Assembly: GCA_945877505.1 (NCBI GenBank)
Contig: CAMDWT010000018.1
Coordinates: 1-39,472 of the forward strand
Source: Crenothrix polyspora
GTDB lineage: Bacteria > Pseudomonadota > Gammaproteobacteria > Methylococcales > Methylomonadaceae
Reading direction: 5' to 3'
DNA: 39,472 nucleotides
Under the pieces are notes generated by a model. That model saw only the letters and a program-made list of their open reading frames with translations. It had not been told where the DNA came from and did no database searches. A program made the position numbers and the translations under genes. Numbering within the stretch: the stretch's first letter is position 1; each line of letters begins with the position of its first letter. Of the stretch, positions 1 to 8,329 are shown piece after piece.

Positions 1-248
1 TTCATTTGTTCAAAGCTTTTGCCTTCGCTTTCTATCGCGCCCCAATAGGGATTGAGCCAAACAATGAAAGTGGTTTCCTGGGTAAATTGTGTCGCGAGTT
101 GTGCGAAGCCGTTCAAGGTATCCGTTAACGCTTGGCTGCCTGTTATCACCGTATGTATCACGAGTTCATGCCCCAGTTCCTGTAACAGTGAGGGCACCTG
201 GTTTGTCCCCAAATTATTAGCGATAAAAAATACTGATAACAAGGTCTT
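1..248 (-). pseudogene. fragment of TraL-like (ParA-type) plasmid-transfer ATPase
   Basis: The minus strand reads open from about 299 to the window edge. It includes NNLGTNQVPSLLQELGHEL, then a stretch ending FIVWLNPYWGAIE and KSFEQM. This resembles the middle to C-terminal part of TraL/MobD-type P-loop ATPases of mobilisable plasmids, recalled from family knowledge. The P-loop half, which should lie upstream, is absent. What precedes the homologous part (about 240-299) looks unrelated and has no ribosome binding site. The rest may continue left of the window. I infer a broken gene copy whose 5' part was replaced by the sequence that encodes the NTF2-like fragment on the other strand. Confidence 0.4.
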
Positions 249-432
249 CGCAGAAATGGGGTTTCTTGAGGTTGAGTTTCCGGGGCCATGTGTTGTCATA
301 GCGCAAGGAGACAAAAACAGTTTAGTCGCGACTGTATTGATTAAGGTAGAAGATAACAAAATCAAGCGTATTGATATGTGTGCAGTACCTTCACCTCATT
401 CAGCTAAAAGAACTGGAATTTATCCTGGCTAA
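241..432 (+). pseudogene. C-terminal fragment of an NTF2-like protein
   Basis: The frame ending at the TAA of 430-432 encodes GFLEVEFPGPCVVIAQGD, IKVEDNKIKRIDMCAVPSP and finally SAKRTGIYPG. This resembles the last 55-60 residues of small NTF2-like (SnoaL-fold) proteins, whose ends often read as basic-IxRIDMcvxPxP followed by an R-(S/T)-G-x-Y-P motif. The upstream part of the same open frame (52-240) is only the antisense of the TraL-like fragment, so the open frame as a whole is a chimera and not a real 126-residue protein. There is no start codon or ribosome binding site at the start of the homologous part. The family assignment is from memory. Confidence 0.35.
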
Positions 433-607
433 TTTAAGGAAATAAGATGTATGAACCTTTTATTAATATGAAAACGGTCCATTTTTAGATCATGGCCTGA
501 GTCAACTCAAAATAACAAAAAATTTGTTTTGAATGAAAGAAAATTTACTATTTCTTAATACTGCATACTTTTTAAGTGATAAGGTAAACAAATAGTAATT
601 ATTTTTA

Positions 608-634
608 GGTTGAAAAGGTTTTTCAACCTTTTTT
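608..634 (+). terminator. Rho-independent terminator
   Basis: A perfect 9-bp stem, GGTTGAAAA (608-616) with TTTTCAACC (620-628), closes a 3-base loop and is followed by six T. It has classic intrinsic-terminator geometry on the + strand. No intact gene precedes it. The only coding-like sequence upstream is the NTF2-like fragment, plus a 13-codon frame at 447 (preceded by AAGGA) that stops almost at once. Confidence 0.75.
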
Positions 635-671
635 ACAATCCATTTTTTCAATATTATTAATGGAGGTTTTT

Positions 672-743
672 ATGAGTTGGCTTATTGATAGACTATTTGG
701 CACTAAGACACAATCTGAAATTCACGTTTTCATCATTCGTTGA
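672..743 (+). pseudogene. 23-codon truncated ORF behind a good ribosome binding site
   Basis: The ATG at 672 is preceded by TGGAGG at a normal distance and opens with MSWLIDRLFGTKTQ, the look of a real protein N-terminus. It stops after 23 codons, exactly where it runs into the 3' end of the recombinase remnant (from 722). I read it as the first codons of a lost gene cut by the recombinase-bearing insertion. No family can be named from so little sequence. Confidence 0.3.
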
Positions 744-1075
744 ATGGTAGAAAGGGATACCTTTAATTCTGTCGCAGTTTTACGCCAGGATAGGCCGCCG
801 GTAATAAGGTCTTTGGCTTTGGTTTTTAATTCATCATTGTCTACTTTTACAGGTCATCCCAATTTAATCCCGTAATGTTTGAGTTGATCTAGCTTTGACT
901 TGGTGCGTTCAGAAATAATTTGGCGTTCAAATTCAGAAATGGCTGCCAGCTTATTTAAAGTAAGATTAGATTGCGCTGAATTATCGAGAGTGCCAAGACC
1001 TAGCACAACTAATTTGATACCGCGTCCTATTTGTGGGTCGGGTAAATTTGGTCTTATTTGGAAACATGTTTCTTA
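722..1075 (-). pseudogene. serine recombinase (resolvase/invertase) remnant
   Basis: The minus-strand frame reads PNLPDPQIGRGIKLVVLGLG, then LAAISEFERQIISERTKSKL, KHYGIKLG, an in-frame TGA (forward TCA at about 857), then PVKVDNDELKTKAKDLIT and GGLSWRKTATELKVSLSTIQ, and ends at 722. This is the dimerisation helix (the EFERxxISERT motif) and the C-terminal helix-turn-helix of the Tn3/Hin resolvase family. Two lesions are visible. The N-terminal catalytic part with the active-site serine is missing, because the frame opens at a stop near 1078 without an ATG. A nonsense codon also falls in the KLGRP hinge, where CGA probably became TGA. It is a dead gene. Confidence 0.8.
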
Positions 1076-1086
1076 TTGAGATCAAG

Positions 1087-1109
1087 GTCGGGTAATACCG
1101 ACTTTTTTT
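1087..1109 (+). terminator. weak hairpin plus T-run
   Basis: GTCGG (1087-1091) and CCGAC (1098-1102) pair around a 6-base loop and are followed by seven T. The stem is only 5 bp. A near-copy of the left side, GGTCGGGTAA, also occurs at 1037. This could be an intrinsic terminator left from the mobile region, but nothing intact on the + strand would use it. Confidence 0.35.
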
Positions 1110-1210
1110 ATGGCTGAATTATCAGCAACAGTTCTGTTTATTGTGATGATTTATATTCAATTGCAACGTGAGTGCAACGTAGAGGATTTTATGACTTTTT
1201 TCACCACAAT

Positions 1211-1251
1211 AAAAAATGGCCTAGAGAATTATTAAAACTCTCTAAGCCATT
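1211..1251 (-). terminator. terminator of tRNA-Leu
   Basis: AATGGC-C-TAGAGA (1215-1227) pairs with TCTCTA-A-GCCATT (1239-1251), with one mismatch. Read on the minus strand, the stem is followed by a T-run (TTTTTTATTG). It lies about 30 bases beyond the tRNA 3' end, in the right orientation to end the tRNA transcript. Confidence 0.7.
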
Positions 1252-1282
1252 GGTTTCTTTGCACAACTCGGAAACCCATGTT

Positions 1283-1369
1283 TGGTACCGAGGGCCGGAA
1301 TCGAACCGGCACGAAGTCACCCTCACCGGATTTTGAATCCGGCGCGTCTACCAGTTCCGCCACCCCGGC
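1283..1369 (-). tRNA. tRNA-Leu (anticodon CAA)
   Basis: The reverse complement begins GCCGGGGTGGCGGAACTGGT and ends GGTTCGATTCCGGCCCTCGG followed by TACCA. The anticodon stem CCGGA/TCCGG encloses the loop TTCAAAA, which gives anticodon CAA, reading UUG. A long variable arm (GGTGAGGGTGACTTCGTGCC region) makes it a class II tRNA, as expected for leucine. The CCA end is encoded. The length is 87 bases. The acceptor stem contains two G-T wobble pairs. The 3' side abuts the remains of mobile DNA, as is common at tRNA genes used as integration sites. Confidence 0.95.
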
Positions 1370-1459
1370 AAAGAAGAGCTATTATAAGAACACTGGGTAA
1401 TAAAAGCTAGTTTATTTTTAAGGTGTATTAAATGTCTTAACCTGATAATATCGCTGGTT

Positions 1460-2476
1460 ATGAAAAAAAGTGATTTTAATTATTTATTGCCTACGGCATT
1501 GATTGCACAAAAGCCTCTAGAAACGCGTGATGCTAGTCGCTTATTATGTGTGGATAGGCAAACGGGTGAGCTATGTGATCGGCAATTTACGGACTTTATT
1601 GATTTAATCAATGAGCGTGATCTTTTGGTTTTTAATGATACCAAGGTGATACCTGCTCGATTGTTTGGTAACAAGCAAAGCGGGGGTAAAGTTGAGATTT
1701 TAATAGAGCGTATTATTGATCAGCATCATGCTATCGCGCATGTTAAAGCCAGTAAATCACCAAAGCCAGGGACGGTGATTGAATTGGCTGAAGGTCATCA
1801 TTGTGAAGTGCAGGGTAGGGTTGATGATTTATTTGAATTGGAATTTGCTGACAATAATTTACTGCCGTTGTTAGATGCTATTGGTCATATTCCTTTGCCG
1901 CCTTATATTACTCGTGCAGATGATGCTTCGGATTTAACACGCTATCAAACCGTATTTGCCAAAGAATTAGGGGCCGTAGCTGCACCAACAGCGGGTTTAC
2001 ATTTTGATCTGGCGATGATGGATAAAATCAAAGCCAAAGGTGCAAATACAAGCTTTGTTACGTTACATGTAGGTAGTGGGACTTTTCAACCTGTTCGAAC
2101 AGAATTATTGTCAGAGCACGTGATGCATAAAGAATATTATGTCGTCCCTCAAACCACGGTTGATGCTGTAGCGCTGACGAGAGAAAAGGGTGGGCGCGTT
2201 ATTGCTATTGGTACGACAGCGGTCAGAGCCTTAGAGTCGGCGTCTAAAAGCGGACAGTTGACCGCTGGCTTTGGTGATACCGATTTATTTATTACGCCTG
2301 GATATACGTTTCACTCGGTTGATGCTCTGTTGACTAATTTTCATCTGCCTGAGTCGACCTTACTGATGCTGGTTTCTGCTTTTGCAGGCTATGAATCTAC
2401 GATGAAGGCTTATAGTCATGCCATTGATCAAAACTATCGCTTCTTTAGTTATGGTGATGCCATGTTTTTAAGTTAA
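1460..2476 (+). CDS. queA: S-adenosylmethionine:tRNA ribosyltransferase-isomerase
   Basis: QueA transfers the ribosyl group of S-adenosylmethionine to 7-aminomethyl-7-deazaguanine at the wobble position of tRNAs Asp, Asn, His and Tyr, which makes epoxyqueuosine in the cytoplasm. The 338 residues match the family's usual 340-360. It starts with the typical [11 protein letters not shown] and contains [17 protein letters not shown], the signature AAPTAGLHF (about 175-183), [14 protein letters not shown] and [19 protein letters not shown] near the end. The ATG follows a weak ribosome binding region, and the conserved N-terminus fixes the start. tgt does not follow as in E. coli. The next gene is mfd, 67 bases downstream on the same strand. 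Confidence 0.97.
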   Translation: MKKSDFNYLLPTALIAQKPLETRDASRLLCVDRQTGELCDRQFTDFIDLINERDLLVFNDTKVIPARLFGNKQSGGKVEILIERIIDQHHAIAHVKASKSPKPGTVIELAEGHHCEVQGRVDDLFELEFADNNLLPLLDAIGHIPLPPYITRADDASDLTRYQTVFAKELGAVAAPTAGLHFDLAMMDKIKAKGANTSFVTLHVGSGTFQPVRTELLSEHVMHKEYYVVPQTTVDAVALTREKGGRVIAIGTTAVRALESASKSGQLTAGFGDTDLFITPGYTFHSVDALLTNFHLPESTLLMLVSAFAGYESTMKAYSHAIDQNYRFFSYGDAMFLS

Positions 2477-2543
2477 GTCTGTGCCAACTGCATTCAAGCG
2501 TCTATGACCCATAATCTTAACCTTCTTTTAAAATAGCGACTAA

Positions 2544-5500
2544 ATGCCTGAGACACTTATTTTTTCACCGATTGTTCCTCAATCAAAAAATGAAGCAATT
2601 ATTTGGGCAGGTTTGGGTGGATGTGCTGATGCCTTAGCCTTAGCGTCAGCCATTGCTAATGAAAATCGGCTATTTGTTATAATCACCCCCGATAATCAAA
2701 CGGCTTTACGTTTAGAACATGAACTGGCCTTTTTTTTACAGGGTGAATATCCCCTATTGCATTTTCCCGATTGGGAAACATTACCCTATGATGTTTTTTC
2801 ACCGTTACCCGAAATTATTTCCGAACGGTTAAAAACATTGGCGTTACTGCCTCAGGTAAAACGAGGTGCTTTAGTGGTTTCAGTGACTACTTTAATGCAC
2901 CGATTAGCGCCCCGAGAACATGTCTTAGCGAATAGTTTTGCGATTAAAGTCGGTGAGGATTTTAATCTTGAACTAAATAGACTTAAGCTGGAAAGTGTGG
3001 GTTACCAATGTGTATCGCAGGTTTATCAACATGCGGAATTTGCGGTTAGAGGCGCCATTGTTGATATATTTCCGATGGGAAGTCATGTGCCGTTCCGTAT
3101 TGAATTATTTGATGAGGAAATTGAATCAATTCGGACCTTTGATCCAGAGACACAACGTTCATTAGAAAAAATCAATCAAATTCAGTTGTTTCCAGCACGT
3201 GAATTTCCCTTTACAGATGAGTCCATCAAGTATTTTCGGCAGGCTTTTAGAGCTAGCTTTCCGGAAACTTCACCTAAAAATTCTTTGTATCTTGATGTCA
3301 GTAAAGGCATAACGCCAAATGGTATCGAATATTATTTACCGTTGTTTGTTGAACAAACGGCCACCTTATTTGATTATTTACCGCCTTCAGCTATTTTAGT
3401 GACCTCAGATAGTTTTATGGCGACTGCGCAGGAGTTTTATGCAGAAGCTGATGAACGTTTTCAGCAACGTAAATATGATATCGACAGGCCATTACTTAAG
3501 CCGGAGTTGTTATTTTTAAATGCTGAGGCATTGTCCGCCAGAGCTGAGTCGTTTGCACGAATTACTCTGCAAGATCAAGCTCATGATGATGGTATCACGT
3601 TTACCTGTCATCAGTTACCTTCGGTTATATTGGATGGTAAATCAGCGCATCCTGCGCAGGCATTAAGTCAGTTTATCGATTCTTTTGCCGGAAAAATACT
3701 GTTTGTCTCAGAGTCTGCAGGGCGACGAGAAGCGCTTCTTGATAAGCTAAGAACATACAAGATTTCCGTTAAGCTCGTTGATAGTTGGCAGGCATTTTTA
3801 CAGTCGGAGGTTTCACCTTGTCTGTTAGTTGCGCCTATGGAGCATGGTTTATGGCTAGATAATCCTGCCATTGCCATTATTACCGAAAGCTTGCTATCAG
3901 GTGAAAAAGTGATGCAACGTCGCCGTAGGCGTCAATCTGCAGCGCGTGAGCTAGAAAATATTGTCAATAATCTTAATGAGTTGACGATAGGATCACCGGT
4001 GGTTCATCGAGATCATGGGGTTGGGCGATATTTGGGTTTGCAAACCTTGCAAGTCGGTGGCATTACTTCAGAATTTTTGATGTTGGAATATGCCAATAAC
4101 GATAAGTTATATGTGCCGGTTTCTACGTTATATGTCATTGGTCGATATACGGGTATGAGTCCAGAAAATGCGCCTTTGCATAAGTTGGGCGGGGACCAAT
4201 GGACTAAGTTAAAGCAAAAGGCAATTACCCGTATTCGAGACGTAGCGGCTGAGTTATTAGAGATTCATGCTAAGCGAGCGGTTAAACAGGGGCATGCTTT
4301 TATTGTTGAGGATGCCGATTATCAAAATTTTGCCGAAGCTTTTCCCTTTGAAGAAACCCCTGATCAATTATCGGCCATTGAAGCGATATTGGAAGATATG
4401 GCCAGCCCTCAGCCGATGGATAGGGTTATCTGTGGCGATGTAGGCTTTGGTAAAACAGAAGTGTCTATGCGCGCGGCTTTTATTGCCGTACAAAGTGGCA
4501 AACAAGTGGCGGTATTAGTGCCCACGACTTTATTGGCTCAGCAGCATTATCAGAATTTTAGAGATCGATTTGCTGATTGGCCTTTTCGGGTTGAGGTGTT
4601 GTCGCGCTTTGTAACGCCTAAGCAGCAGAAACAGATTGCCGAGGAATTGGCAGAGGGGAAAGTTGATATTGTTATCGGTACGCATACTTTATTATCTAAG
4701 GAATTAAAGTTTAAAGCGTTAGGCTTGGTGGTGATAGACGAAGAGCATCGTTTTGGTGTCCGCCAAAAAGAACATTTTAAGAAAATGCGCACAGAGTTAG
4801 ATATTTTGACCTTAACTGCCACACCTATTCCAAGAACGCTGAATATGGCTATGGCAGGGTTAAGAGATATTTCGATTATCGCCAGTCCTCCGCCTAATCG
4901 TCACGCGATTAAAACATTTATTACCGAATGGATAGACTCACAAGTCAGAGAAGCTTGTTTACGTGAAATTAAGCGCGGTGGGCAAGTATTTTTTCTGCAT
5001 AACGAAGTTAAAAGCATGGATAAGATGGCGAGAGAGTTGTCTGAGCTTATCCCTGAGGCGCGCATAGAAATTGCCCATGGACAACTCCCAGAGCGTGAAC
5101 TTGAACGCATCATGTTAGATTTTTATCACCAGCGCTTTAATTTATTACTGTGCTCTACGATTATTGAAAGTGGTATCGATATTCCTACGGCGAACACTAT
5201 TATCATCGATCGAGCTGATAAATTAGGATTAGCGCAATTGCATCAATTACGTGGTCGTGTAGGACGTTCACATCAACGGGCGTATGCTTATTTTATAGTG
5301 CCTCCAAAATCATTGCTAAGTAAAGACGCGATGAAGCGGCTAGAGGCGGTTGAAGCTTCAGGTGACTTGGGGGCAGGCTTTATGTTGTCGTCCCATGATA
5401 TGGAAATTCGTGGTGCGGGGGAGTTGTTGGGTGATGATCAAAGTGGTCAAATTCAGGAAATTGGATTTACTTTATATACTGAATTGTTGGATCGAGCGGT

Positions 5501-5996
5501 TAGTGCCTTAAAATCGGGCAAACAACCTGAACTTGATACGCCTATGGATAGTGGCGCAGAAGTTGATTTGCAAGCATCTGCCCTTATACCCGAGGACTAC
5601 TTGCCGGATATTCATGCGCGCTTAGTCTTATATAAGCGTTTATCCAGTACGGAAACGCAGGCTGAATTACATGAGTTACAGGTCGAAATGATTGATCGTT
5701 TTGGTTTATTGCCAGAGCCAGTCAAAACATTGTTCAGTGTCACTGAATTAAAACATCAGGCAGAACGCTTAGGCATTAAGAAAATTGAAGCTAATGCCGG
5801 AGGCGGGCGAATTATTTTTACTTCAACGCCGAATATTAGTGCGGAAAACTTGATTAATTTAATACAAACGCAGGCGCAGTGTTATAAGTTTGATGGCGCT
5901 GACAAATTGAAGTTTATAAAACCATTTACAAGCACTGAGCAGAAGATAGACTTCATTAGTACGCTATTAAAAACCATCAGTATTGAGGTTGTCTAA
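2544..5996 (+). CDS. mfd: transcription-repair coupling factor
   Basis: Mfd displaces RNA polymerase stalled at DNA lesions and recruits UvrA. It has 1150 residues (E. coli 1148). The order is the UvrB-like N-terminal module with DWETLPYDVFSPLPEIISER (from about residue 74), the RNA-polymerase-interacting domain with VVHRDHGVGRYLGLQTLQ (about 480-500), then the RecG-like translocase. The translocase shows Walker A GDVGFGKTEV (about 631), the DEEH box as VVIDEEHRFGVRQKEH, LTATPIPRTLNMA, and the late motif LHQLRGRVGRS (about 900). The C-terminal TRCF domain is present. The start is the ATG opening MPETLIFSP, with no strong ribosome binding site. It is intact, with nothing unusual. Confidence 0.98.
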   Translation: MPETLIFSPIVPQSKNEAIIWAGLGGCADALALASAIANENRLFVIITPDNQTALRLEHELAFFLQGEYPLLHFPDWETLPYDVFSPLPEIISERLKTLALLPQVKRGALVVSVTTLMHRLAPREHVLANSFAIKVGEDFNLELNRLKLESVGYQCVSQVYQHAEFAVRGAIVDIFPMGSHVPFRIELFDEEIESIRTFDPETQRSLEKINQIQLFPAREFPFTDESIKYFRQAFRASFPETSPKNSLYLDVSKGITPNGIEYYLPLFVEQTATLFDYLPPSAILVTSDSFMATAQEFYAEADERFQQRKYDIDRPLLKPELLFLNAEALSARAESFARITLQDQAHDDGITFTCHQLPSVILDGKSAHPAQALSQFIDSFAGKILFVSESAGRREALLDKLRTYKISVKLVDSWQAFLQSEVSPCLLVAPMEHGLWLDNPAIAIITESLLSGEKVMQRRRRRQSAARELENIVNNLNELTIGSPVVHRDHGVGRYLGLQTLQVGGITSEFLMLEYANNDKLYVPVSTLYVIGRYTGMSPENAPLHKLGGDQWTKLKQKAITRIRDVAAELLEIHAKRAVKQGHAFIVEDADYQNFAEAFPFEETPDQLSAIEAILEDMASPQPMDRVICGDVGFGKTEVSMRAAFIAVQSGKQVAVLVPTTLLAQQHYQNFRDRFADWPFRVEVLSRFVTPKQQKQIAEELAEGKVDIVIGTHTLLSKELKFKALGLVVIDEEHRFGVRQKEHFKKMRTELDILTLTATPIPRTLNMAMAGLRDISIIASPPPNRHAIKTFITEWIDSQVREACLREIKRGGQVFFLHNEVKSMDKMARELSELIPEARIEIAHGQLPERELERIMLDFYHQRFNLLLCSTIIESGIDIPTANTIIIDRADKLGLAQLHQLRGRVGRSHQRAYAYFIVPPKSLLSKDAMKRLEAVEASGDLGAGFMLSSHDMEIRGAGELLGDDQSGQIQEIGFTLYTELLDRAVSALKSGKQPELDTPMDSGAEVDLQASALIPEDYLPDIHARLVLYKRLSSTETQAELHELQVEMIDRFGLLPEPVKTLFSVTELKHQAERLGIKKIEANAGGGRIIFTSTPNISAENLINLIQTQAQCYKFDGADKLKFIKPFTSTEQKIDFISTLLKTISIEVV

Positions 5997-6079
5997 GTGC
6001 TCACTTTAGTGGCTCAAGTCAAAAGCAAGGGTTGTTTAAGATGTTTTCTTATTACCTATAATGAATTTAAAGAGAAATT

Positions 6080-6445
6080 ATGTTGCCACACGTTTTAAAG
6101 TCGAACGACGCTGATGAATATTATTTTGATGAAGGTTGCTTTATTCTGGAGTTGTCTAACTCTCCTGCAGATCCTGATGTATCGATTGCTAGAGCGAGAG
6201 TTGAACCGGGGGTAACAACTAAGGTGCACCGATTAAAAGGCGTCGTTGAAAGATATGTAATTTTAGCAGGGGTTGCGAAGGTTCAAATAGGCCTGCAAGA
6301 GCCACAACACTTAGTCGTTGGTGATGTGGTGATTATCCCAGCACTGTGCCCACAAAGTATTAGCAATATTGGCACAGAAGATCTGGTTTTTTTAGCAATA
6401 TGCTCGCCAAGATTTACGGTAGAGGCTTATGAATCGCTAGAATAA
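6080..6445 (+). CDS. small cupin-domain protein with incomplete metal site
   Basis: A 121-residue single-domain cupin. The first cupin motif is seen as GVTTKVHRLKGVVERYVILAG (44-64) and the second as GDVVIIPALCPQSISN (81-96). In the canonical motifs, HxH, E and a later H bind metal. Here H50 and E57 remain, but the second histidine of HxH is L52 and the last one is Q92. Metal binding is therefore weakened or lost, and a binding or sensing role is as likely as catalysis. The gene follows mfd by 83 bases, after AAAGAGAAA, and converges on the minus-strand signalling gene. The family is clear; the function is unknown. Confidence 0.8.
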   Translation: MLPHVLKSNDADEYYFDEGCFILELSNSPADPDVSIARARVEPGVTTKVHRLKGVVERYVILAGVAKVQIGLQEPQHLVVGDVVIIPALCPQSISNIGTEDLVFLAICSPRFTVEAYESLE

Positions 6446-6490
6446 AGTGTTTAACTTCAAGTTTTTTTAGGTTGAGCATTCTATTTTAAT

Positions 6491-8125
6491 TTATTTTTCC
6501 AACTCATAAACATGAATGCTATTACGACCTGAGTTTTTAGATTTATAGAGCGCATCGTCAGCATTTTGATATAAAGTATCTTCGTCATTACCGTGTTCAG
6601 GGTAAAGGGCTATACCAATACTTCCGCTGATATTAATATTATAACCTTCTATGTCCATTGGTTTGTGTAGGGCCACTTTAATTTTTTCAGCAATTAATAG
6701 GGCACTTTTATGGTTTTGAATTTCTGGCAATATAATTACAAATTCATCACCACCAATACGCGCGATGGTGTCACTGTCTCTTATAAGGTTATTTTTAATC
6801 CTTAGGCCAACTTCTTTTAAAACAGCATCGCCAATAGAATGACCAAAACGATCATTAACCGGTTTAAAATGATCTAAGTCTAAAATAATAAGAGCAAAAG
6901 GAATTTTGCTGCGTGTGGAATGGGTGATTGCTTGTTGAATACGATCACTTAATAGGCGTCGGTTGGGTAGTCCTGTTAAGGGATCATGGAGGGCGAGTTG
7001 ACTTAATTGCTGTTCTTTGTTTTTAGTCAAGGTAATGTCTTGCACAACAATCCAGACGACTTTTCGAGCATCATTAAGGTTCTGATTTAGCGCAAACCCC
7101 TGAATCATGATTGGGAATTGAGTGCCATCTTTACGGGTGAATTCTTTTTCATTGGGGCCGAAATGACCATAGGTATTGAGATCATACATTTGTTGAATTT
7201 CTTGAAATTCGTATTCTTTTGGTGTGATGTCCCAAATGGTCAGGCTTAAAAATTCCTCTTTACTATAGCCGGTATAGATAAATAAAGACTGATTAGCTTC
7301 TAAAAATTCACCTGTTAGATGGTCGATCATTGCAATACCGACAGGGCTTGATTTAAAAAATTCTTGAAAGCGTTCTTCAGGGTGATGAAGTTTAATTTTG
7401 CTCGTTAAATCAAAGGCGTAACTGAGGTCATTTTCGAAGCTATCACGAAGTTTCAGCGCACCCAACAAATTGCCGATAAAGGCATCAATACAAACAGGGT
7501 CAAAGTGCAGGCCTTTATTGGATTCAAGGTGATGTATCACCTGATTAATATTCCACGTTGGCTTAAAAGTACGTAGGGATAATAAAGAGTCGAAAACGTC
7601 AGCAACCGCAACAATGCGAGAACTTAGCGGTATTTCTTCGCCAGCTAGGCCGTTAGGATAGCCGGTGCCATCAAATTTTTCATGATGGGTTAGGGCGATG
7701 ATAGCCGCTTCTTTTAAGAGTGGTAGCCGGCTATCATTCAAAATATCATGGCCAATAGTCGTATGGGTCTTTACGAGATCATACTCTTCAGCGGTTAGTG
7801 AGCCTTGTTTAAAGAGAATATAATCAGGGATACCGATCTTGCCGATGTCGTGACAAGAGCAAGCCATCATAAGTTTTTCTTGTTCGTTTACAGACCAACC
7901 TAAACCACTAGCAATCAATCGAGCATACTTGGACACTCTTAAATTGTGCGCGCTGGTGGCTTGGTCTCGGTAAGTCGTTACTTTTGCTAAGCGTAAAATA
8001 ATTTCTATCTCAATTTCGTATTCATTGATGGGTTCAAATGAAATAGGTGTTCCATGTAATAACTCGATCATAGGCTTATTAATTTGGTAATCAGTTATAT
8101 CAATGGCAGATTTATAGTCAGTCAT
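6491..8125 (-). CDS. HD-GYP / PAS / GGDEF bifunctional c-di-GMP signalling protein
   Basis: A 544-residue cytoplasmic protein with no membrane segment. Residues about 40-225 form an HD-GYP phosphodiesterase (CHDIGKIGIPD at 91-101, THHEKFDGTGYP at 146-157). Residues about 250-370 form a PAS sensor (FFKSSPVGIAMIDHLTGEF and following). Residues about 375-542 form a diguanylate cyclase with the intact active motif GGDEF (458-462). Five residues before GGDEF sits RDSD (449-452), which matches the RxxD inhibitory site for c-di-GMP. Both synthesis and breakdown therefore look possible, and the N-terminal placement of HD-GYP ahead of PAS and GGDEF is uncommon. It is transcribed away from the HD-GYP response regulator at 8330, across a 204-base shared upstream region. 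Confidence 0.9.
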   Translation of the reverse strand: MTDYKSAIDITDYQINKPMIELLHGTPISFEPINEYEIEIEIILRLAKVTTYRDQATSAHNLRVSKYARLIASGLGWSVNEQEKLMMACSCHDIGKIGIPDYILFKQGSLTAEEYDLVKTHTTIGHDILNDSRLPLLKEAAIIALTHHEKFDGTGYPNGLAGEEIPLSSRIVAVADVFDSLLSLRTFKPTWNINQVIHHLESNKGLHFDPVCIDAFIGNLLGALKLRDSFENDLSYAFDLTSKIKLHHPEERFQEFFKSSPVGIAMIDHLTGEFLEANQSLFIYTGYSKEEFLSLTIWDITPKEYEFQEIQQMYDLNTYGHFGPNEKEFTRKDGTQFPIMIQGFALNQNLNDARKVVWIVVQDITLTKNKEQQLSQLALHDPLTGLPNRRLLSDRIQQAITHSTRSKIPFALIILDLDHFKPVNDRFGHSIGDAVLKEVGLRIKNNLIRDSDTIARIGGDEFVIILPEIQNHKSALLIAEKIKVALHKPMDIEGYNINISGSIGIALYPEHGNDEDTLYQNADDALYKSKNSGRNSIHVYELEK

Positions 8126-8222
8126 AAGCTGTATAGAGGGTTGTTGTTATTAATCTGTCTGGTGCAACTGAATAAAGAGAATAGAGCTAATAAGTTTATA
8201 AATAAACAAATATTCTTCTTCG

Positions 8223-8259
8223 ATTAACGTTTTAGTCTTTCGATTATAGTATCGTTAAT
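8223..8259. promoter_or_regulatory. inverted repeat in divergent intergenic region
   Basis: ATTAACG (8223-8229) and CGTTAAT (8253-8259) are perfect 7-base arms 23 bases apart, in the AT-rich gap between the two divergent c-di-GMP genes. The position suits an operator serving both directions. No known binding consensus was recognised, and short AT-rich arms can arise by chance. Confidence 0.25.
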
Positions 8260-8329
8260 TAACTTGTCAATTTGAATGAATAATGTAATATGAATATAAC
8301 TGATAATTACAGATTAATTTGTTTCTTTT

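Noticed and set aside
1110-1235. 41-codon + strand ORF (ATG at 1110) reading into the tRNA terminator
   Set aside because: No ribosome binding site, starts inside a terminator T-run and ends within the tRNA terminator stem; composition is not protein-like.
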